From CAYXPR01 sp964467255 (lineage in GTDB: Bacteria; Pseudomonadota; Alphaproteobacteria; Rickettsiales; RGZB01): a stretch of 64,000 nt of DNA. How positions within the stretch are numbered: the first letter of the stretch is position 1; each line of letters begins with the position of its first letter. The position numbers and the translations under genes were made by a program. Positions 60,049-64,000 of this stretch are shown in pieces. Location of the stretch: assembly GCA_964467255.1 (NCBI GenBank), contig CAYXPR010000003.1:94544-158543 (forward strand), given 5' to 3'. Under the pieces are notes generated by a model, which was given only the letters and a program-made list of their open reading frames with translations, had not been told where the DNA came from and did no database searches.

Positions 60049-60924
60049 CTATTTTACAATCACTCCCATCGGGGCGAACAGATCTTTTCCATCAATGCGG
60101 GTTTGAACGAACAGCTTCACGAAACCTGCTTTTTCTGGCTCAATGTGGAATTGCAAATCCGGCCCGCCACGTTCGGACTCCGAAGTGGGTTCCTTACCCA
60201 TCGGGTGAATATGCAGGACGGAATTATAATCCTCGGTAAATCCCACGACATGCGCGAATGCGCCCATCACCGGCTCTAACTGATTGAAGGGCTTTCCATC
60301 TTTGGTGACGGTGACATTTCCCATTACCGCTGCACCAACTTTTGGTTCACTATCCAGTGCAAGGGTAAAGGTATAGCCATCCACCGTGCTGGTCATACTG
60401 GTAGCTTTATTGATTGTGGCTTTATCCTTGGCCGCGCTTCCCATATCCGTCATCACATATTCTTGCTTGCCGGTGGCAACGGGAATCACATCTGCCCATA
60501 CGCGGTAGCTATCGTTTTGCTTCGGCGTGAAATCGAACACGAATTCACCGGCATTCTTACCAGCAACAGGGTGGATATGGTGATAATCGGTGAGCGACGG
60601 GTCAACGATCAGCAAATGCAGCTTCTTTGTGTGCGCTTCTTTAAGGCCATCAAAAGAGATAGGCTTGCCATCAGCTACAGTGTTGAGCTTCACGACCACT
60701 TGAGAAGCCTTACCCGCTTGCAGTGGCGTTGCTGGTTCCAGAACAAGTTTTACAGTGTTTTTAGCTGCCATTTCATCATGTGCGCCGCCGCCATGTCCCA
60801 TCGCTTCATGTGAGGTAGCAGCTGGCTGGGCTTGACCATGACCAGCGTCATGATCGCCAGAGGCATAGGCAACAGTTCCAGTGGTTAAAATCGTGCCGAT
60901 AAGCAATGCGTGAAAGAGTTTCAT
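60049..60924 (-). CDS. Secreted His-rich protein with repeated beta-domain, unknown role
   Basis: This 291-residue protein has a signal peptide (MKLFHALLIGTILTTGTVAYA) followed by a His/Gly-rich stretch (HDAGHGQAQPAATSHEAMGH). Two similar beta-sandwich-like halves each carry a histidine motif, DYHHIHPV near 115 and LHIHPMG near 240. The arrangement suggests metal capture in the periplasm and resembles 'secreted protein' annotations next to copper genes, but I know no settled family name. It lies ten bases after the 148-residue gene and probably belongs to the CzcA operon upstream. Confidence 0.65.
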   Translation of the reverse strand: MKLFHALLIGTILTTGTVAYASGDHDAGHGQAQPAATSHEAMGHGGGAHDEMAAKNTVKLVLEPATPLQAGKASQVVVKLNTVADGKPISFDGLKEAHTKKLHLLIVDPSLTDYHHIHPVAGKNAGEFVFDFTPKQNDSYRVWADVIPVATGKQEYVMTDMGSAAKDKATINKATSMTSTVDGYTFTLALDSEPKVGAAVMGNVTVTKDGKPFNQLEPVMGAFAHVVGFTEDYNSVLHIHPMGKEPTSESERGGPDLQFHIEPEKAGFVKLFVQTRIDGKDLFAPMGVIVK

Positions 60925-60934
60925 GATACTACCT

Positions 60935-61381
60935 TTATTTTACGTTGGATTCTAAAAGTTTAAGCGCACCTTCTGCCTTTTTGAATTCGGTTTTGGTTTT
61001 TTCTGCATCTTTGGCATCAGCAGCACTATGCACCTTACCCAGCTGGGCGCTCAGTTGTTTAAGCGAAGATTCAAGGCGGGTTTTCTTATCGCCTTCCAAT
61101 GCAGATTTCTCTTTCAGCACCTTAATGCTGGCTTCAATCTTTTCAATTTCATCGTGCATGGCATCGTACTTATTCTCACTGATTTGCGTGCTGATAGTTT
61201 TCATGCCAGCCTGAATTTCTACCAGCGCACCCTGTGCATCCGTTGCTGTGGCAACAGCTTTTGGATCGGCGGAGGGGGCTTCTGTATGTTGTCCTTCGTG
61301 TTTTTTATTGCCATGTGCCAGTGCGGGTTGCTGGACGCCAAGCGTAGCTAGTATCGCGGTGGTAAGCAGTAGTTTCTTCAT
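60935..61381 (-). CDS. Secreted helical protein with His-rich start, unknown role
   Basis: This 148-residue protein has a signal peptide (MKKLLLTTAILATLGVQQPALA, cleaved before HGNKKHEGQH). Residues 40-148 are long charged helices (MKTISTQISENKYDAMHDEIEKIEAS, ETLESSLKQLSAQLGKVHSA-like heptads), probably a helical hairpin. The HGNKKHEGQH start may bind metal. It lies 25 bases after the RND pump stop and is likely in its operon. Confidence 0.65.
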   Translation of the reverse strand: MKKLLLTTAILATLGVQQPALAHGNKKHEGQHTEAPSADPKAVATATDAQGALVEIQAGMKTISTQISENKYDAMHDEIEKIEASIKVLKEKSALEGDKKTRLESSLKQLSAQLGKVHSAADAKDAEKTKTEFKKAEGALKLLESNVK

Positions 61382-61406
61382 ATCATTCTCCTTTGGGTTA
61401 ATGGAA

Positions 61407-64000
61407 TTATTGATTTTGCGTCGGCCGCACCGCCAACCCCGGCGCGAGTGCCGCCGGTAGTAAGCTGGCGACAGGTTTTCTGCCGAATTTCCAGAACACC
61501 AGCGGGCGCACGGTGAGATCGAGCAGCGTGCTGGAAAAAAGCCCGCAGAAAATCACTACCGCGACAGGATGCAGGATTTCACGACCCGGCTCGTCGGCAG
61601 CGATAATCAGCGGAATCAGGGCAAGCGAAGCGGTAAGCGCTGTCATCAAGACGGGAATAATTCGCTCGGATGTACCGCGATAAATCATGGCGAGATCAAA
61701 GCGTTCACCCTCATGTTCCATCAGATGTAGGTAATGCGCGATCATCATAATACCGTTGCGGGCGGCAATACCGGTGAGCGTGACAAAGCCCACCATTGTT
61801 GCAATCGAGAACACACCGCCAGAGAGCCACACGCCTACAACTGCGCCGATAAAGGCCAGCGGAATGGATAGCATCACCTGAAGCGCGAGGTTGGCGCTCT
61901 TGAAATGCACAAATAGCACCATGAACATGCCAGCCAGTGAGAACAGGCTCAATATGGCAATCAGGCGCGAGGCACTGGCTTGGCTTTCAAACTGCCCGCC
62001 ATAAGTGACGTAATAGCCCTGTGGCAACTGCACGTTGCTACCAATCGCCGCCTGTACCTTCTTCACCACGCCCACCAGATCGCGCTCGGCTACGTTGGCT
62101 TGAATCACAATGCGCCGCTGGGCGTTTTCACGGTTAATGATATTCGGCCCCTTGGCATCCTGCACATTGGCGATGGCTTGCAGGGGAACGACATTCCCAT
62201 CTCTGGTATCCACTGGAATTTGCTTGATCGACTCAATATCGCTGCGCGAGGCATCGGAAAGGCGCATCACGATATCGTAAGTGCGCTGGCCATCCAGCAC
62301 TTGCCCCACGGCTTTGCCCTGCATGGCAAGCTCGGCATATTCCGCCGCTTCACCGGAAAGTAAGCCGTAGGTGGCGGCTTTCTCACGATCAAACAGCACA
62401 TGCACTTGCGGAATCAGCACCTGTTTTTCTACCGACAGATCCACCACGCCTTGCACTTCACTCATGGCTACGCGGATTTCTTCGGCTTTAGCGCGAAGCA
62501 CGTCCAGATCAGTACCAAACAGCTTGATAGCAATTTGCGCCCGCACACCGCTCATCATGTGGTCAATGCGGTGCGAAATAGGCTGGCCGATATTGATGGC
62601 AATGCCGGGGATTTCATCCAAACGGGTGCGAATATCCGCCAGAATCACGGCGCGGGAACGCTTCGATTCTTTCAGCTCCACTTCAATTTCACTGGAATGC
62701 ACGCCTTCTGCGTGGTCATCACGCTCGGCGCGGCCTGTGCGTCTTCCGGTTTCGGTGGCTTCCGGCACTTGGCGAATCAGGTTTTCGGCAATCGTGCCGA
62801 TACGGTTGGATTCAGCAAGGCTGGTTCCGGGCGGGGTCAGGATGTTAATCGTCACCGAGCCTTCATTGAATTGTGGCAGGAATTCTTTGCCGAAGAACGG
62901 CACCATCGCCAGTACCGTGAAAGTCAGCACCGCCACTGCCGTCAGCACAATTTTGCTGTTCGGAAAAGCAACGTTCAGCACGCGGGTTTGAATGGCTTTG
63001 ATCTTGCGTAGCAGCCAACCGTCATGCTCCGCGCTCATGCGCTTCATGTTTGGCAATAGGTAAGAGCAAAGGGCGGGTGTCAGCGTGAGCGATACGAACA
63101 GTGAAGCGATGATCGAGGTAATGTAAGCAATACCGAGTGGCAGGAAGATTTTGCCTTCAATACCGCCCATCGCAAAGAGTGGAATAAACACCAGCACCAC
63201 AATAATCGTGGCAAATACGATAGAGTTACGCACCTCGCTGGATGCCTCGTAAATCACCTGTAGCGGATTGCGTGGCTTTTCTGCGTGGCGGTTTTCACGC
63301 AAGCGGCGGAAGACGTTTTCTACGTCTACAATCGCATCATCTACCAACTCGCCAATCGCCACGGCCAAGCCGCCCAGCGTCATCGTGTTGATGCTCATGC
63401 CAAACATGTTGAACACAATCGCCGTTAGCACGAAGGAAAGCGGGATGGCGGTGAGCGTGATAAAGGTGGTGCGGAAGTTAAGCAGAAACAGGAACAGCAC
63501 GATGGCAACCAAGATCGCGCCATCGACTAAGGCTTTTTCTACGTTCTTGATCGCACGCTCGATGAACGTGCCTTGTTTGAAAATATCACCGTGAATTTTT
63601 ACGCCTTCGGGAAGGTTTTTCTGAATGCTGGCAAGCTCGGCTTCAATCGCCTTGGTGAGTTTGATGGTATCCGCTCCGGGCTGCTTTTGCACGGAAAGGA
63701 TCACCGCAGGGCTGCCGTTGACACTGGCATCGCCGCGTTTTGCCAATGGGCCACCCATCTTAATATCCGCCACCTGATCGAGCGTCAGCGGTGTTGGGCT
63801 GCCGTTATCCTTTGGCAGTGGAGATTTTGCCAAATCATCCAGTGTTTTTATTCTGGCGATATTGCGAATCAAGCCTTCCTGATAATCGGAAAGCAAAAAT
63901 CCGCCCGTCGCGTTGACGTTGGAACCAGCAATAGTGGCTTCCACATCATGCAGTGTCACGCCGTAATTCTTGAGTTTCAGCGGATCAACCAACACCTGAT
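61407..64000 (-). CDS. CzcA-family heavy-metal efflux RND pump, N-terminus cut by window
   Basis: About 864 codons are visible; the first 170 or so residues lie beyond the right edge. VLVDPLKLKNYG is the pore-domain block, GELVDDAIVDVENVFRRL the TM4 proton relay with two Asp, and GFVTLTGIAARNGIMMIAHYLH a later helix. VDDAIVDVEN is typical of CzcA/CnrA-like pumps, so its metal may differ from the CusA pump at 50187. Downstream are the two secreted proteins. Confidence 0.92.
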   Translation of the reverse strand, partial: QVLVDPLKLKNYGVTLHDVEATIAGSNVNATGGFLLSDYQEGLIRNIARIKTLDDLAKSPLPKDNGSPTPLTLDQVADIKMGGPLAKRGDASVNGSPAVILSVQKQPGADTIKLTKAIEAELASIQKNLPEGVKIHGDIFKQGTFIERAIKNVEKALVDGAILVAIVLFLFLLNFRTTFITLTAIPLSFVLTAIVFNMFGMSINTMTLGGLAVAIGELVDDAIVDVENVFRRLRENRHAEKPRNPLQVIYEASSEVRNSIVFATIIVVLVFIPLFAMGGIEGKIFLPLGIAYITSIIASLFVSLTLTPALCSYLLPNMKRMSAEHDGWLLRKIKAIQTRVLNVAFPNSKIVLTAVAVLTFTVLAMVPFFGKEFLPQFNEGSVTINILTPPGTSLAESNRIGTIAENLIRQVPEATETGRRTGRAERDDHAEGVHSSEIEVELKESKRSRAVILADIRTRLDEIPGIAINIGQPISHRIDHMMSGVRAQIAIKLFGTDLDVLRAKAEEIRVAMSEVQGVVDLSVEKQVLIPQVHVLFDREKAATYGLLSGEAAEYAELAMQGKAVGQVLDGQRTYDIVMRLSDASRSDIESIKQIPVDTRDGNVVPLQAIANVQDAKGPNIINRENAQRRIVIQANVAERDLVGVVKKVQAAIGSNVQLPQGYYVTYGGQFESQASASRLIAILSLFSLAGMFMVLFVHFKSANLALQVMLSIPLAFIGAVVGVWLSGGVFSIATMVGFVTLTGIAARNGIMMIAHYLHLMEHEGERFDLAMIYRGTSERIIPVLMTALTASLALIPLIIAADEPGREILHPVAVVIFCGLFSSTLLDLTVRPLVFWKFGRKPVASLLPAALAPGLAVRPTQNQ

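Noticed and set aside
1..64000. CRISPR array
   Set aside because: No regularly spaced direct repeats were seen on either strand, and no cas-like product is encoded.

Overview
The window looks like chromosome of an alphaproteobacterium. The leftward order mnmE-mnmG-rsmG-parA-parB, facing leuS-lptE-holA on the other strand, together with a DUF3576 lipoprotein, a Porin_4-type porin, lepB-rnc-era, recO and an alphaproteobacterial ParC, supports that class. A deep lineage such as Micavibrionales or Rhodospirillales is possible, but this is inference. Two perfect parS palindromes beside parAB suggest the chromosome origin is not far away.

Region 1 (1-30.9 kb) is core genome. It holds a methyltransferase end, YggS, a ThiE-like protein, the porin, DUF3576, leuS, lptE, holA, parB/parA, rsmG, mnmG, parS, mnmE, a PH-domain membrane protein, ComM/YifB, a membrane histidine kinase, a TRAP permease pair without its binding protein, an ArsC-family protein, parC, recO, a pyruvyltransferase-like gene, two secreted TIMP/netrin-like proteins, era, rnc, lepB, a small outer-membrane barrel and tRNA-Ser(GCU).

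Region 2 (about 31.0-37.75 kb) is an island next to the tRNA and is AT-rich at both ends. It encodes a large serine recombinase, DUF2924, DUF5681, a ParB-domain DNA methyltransferase, an ImmA/IrrE-DUF4411 toxin-antitoxin-like pair, and a small XRE regulator divergent from an unknown protein across a 27-bp near-perfect palindrome.

Region 3 (37.8-45 kb) is a leftward operon: phasin, phaC, fabI, ppk2, MaoC-Pta, ackA. It links carbon storage, polyphosphate and acetyl-phosphate/acetate metabolism, as seen in microoxic regulons. A MerR-type promoter lies directly upstream, and a perfect FNR/FixK box lies about 400 bases further up.

Region 4 (45-64 kb) is a metal-resistance block: merR, cusC, cusB, cusA, a P2A-type ATPase, DUF2933 and copA in one leftward run. 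It continues with small Cys-rich genes, a host-attachment-like protein, a CRP/FNR regulator, MerT- and MerP-like genes, a MerR regulator fused in frame to a signal sequence plus outer-membrane barrel, two secreted His-rich proteins, and a second CzcA-type pump cut by the window end. Three MerR-type promoters with exactly 20-base spacers and three FNR-type boxes run through regions 3 and 4. They suggest that metal stress and low oxygen jointly control efflux and carbon storage. The MerR-barrel fusion and this shared wiring are the least ordinary things in the window.
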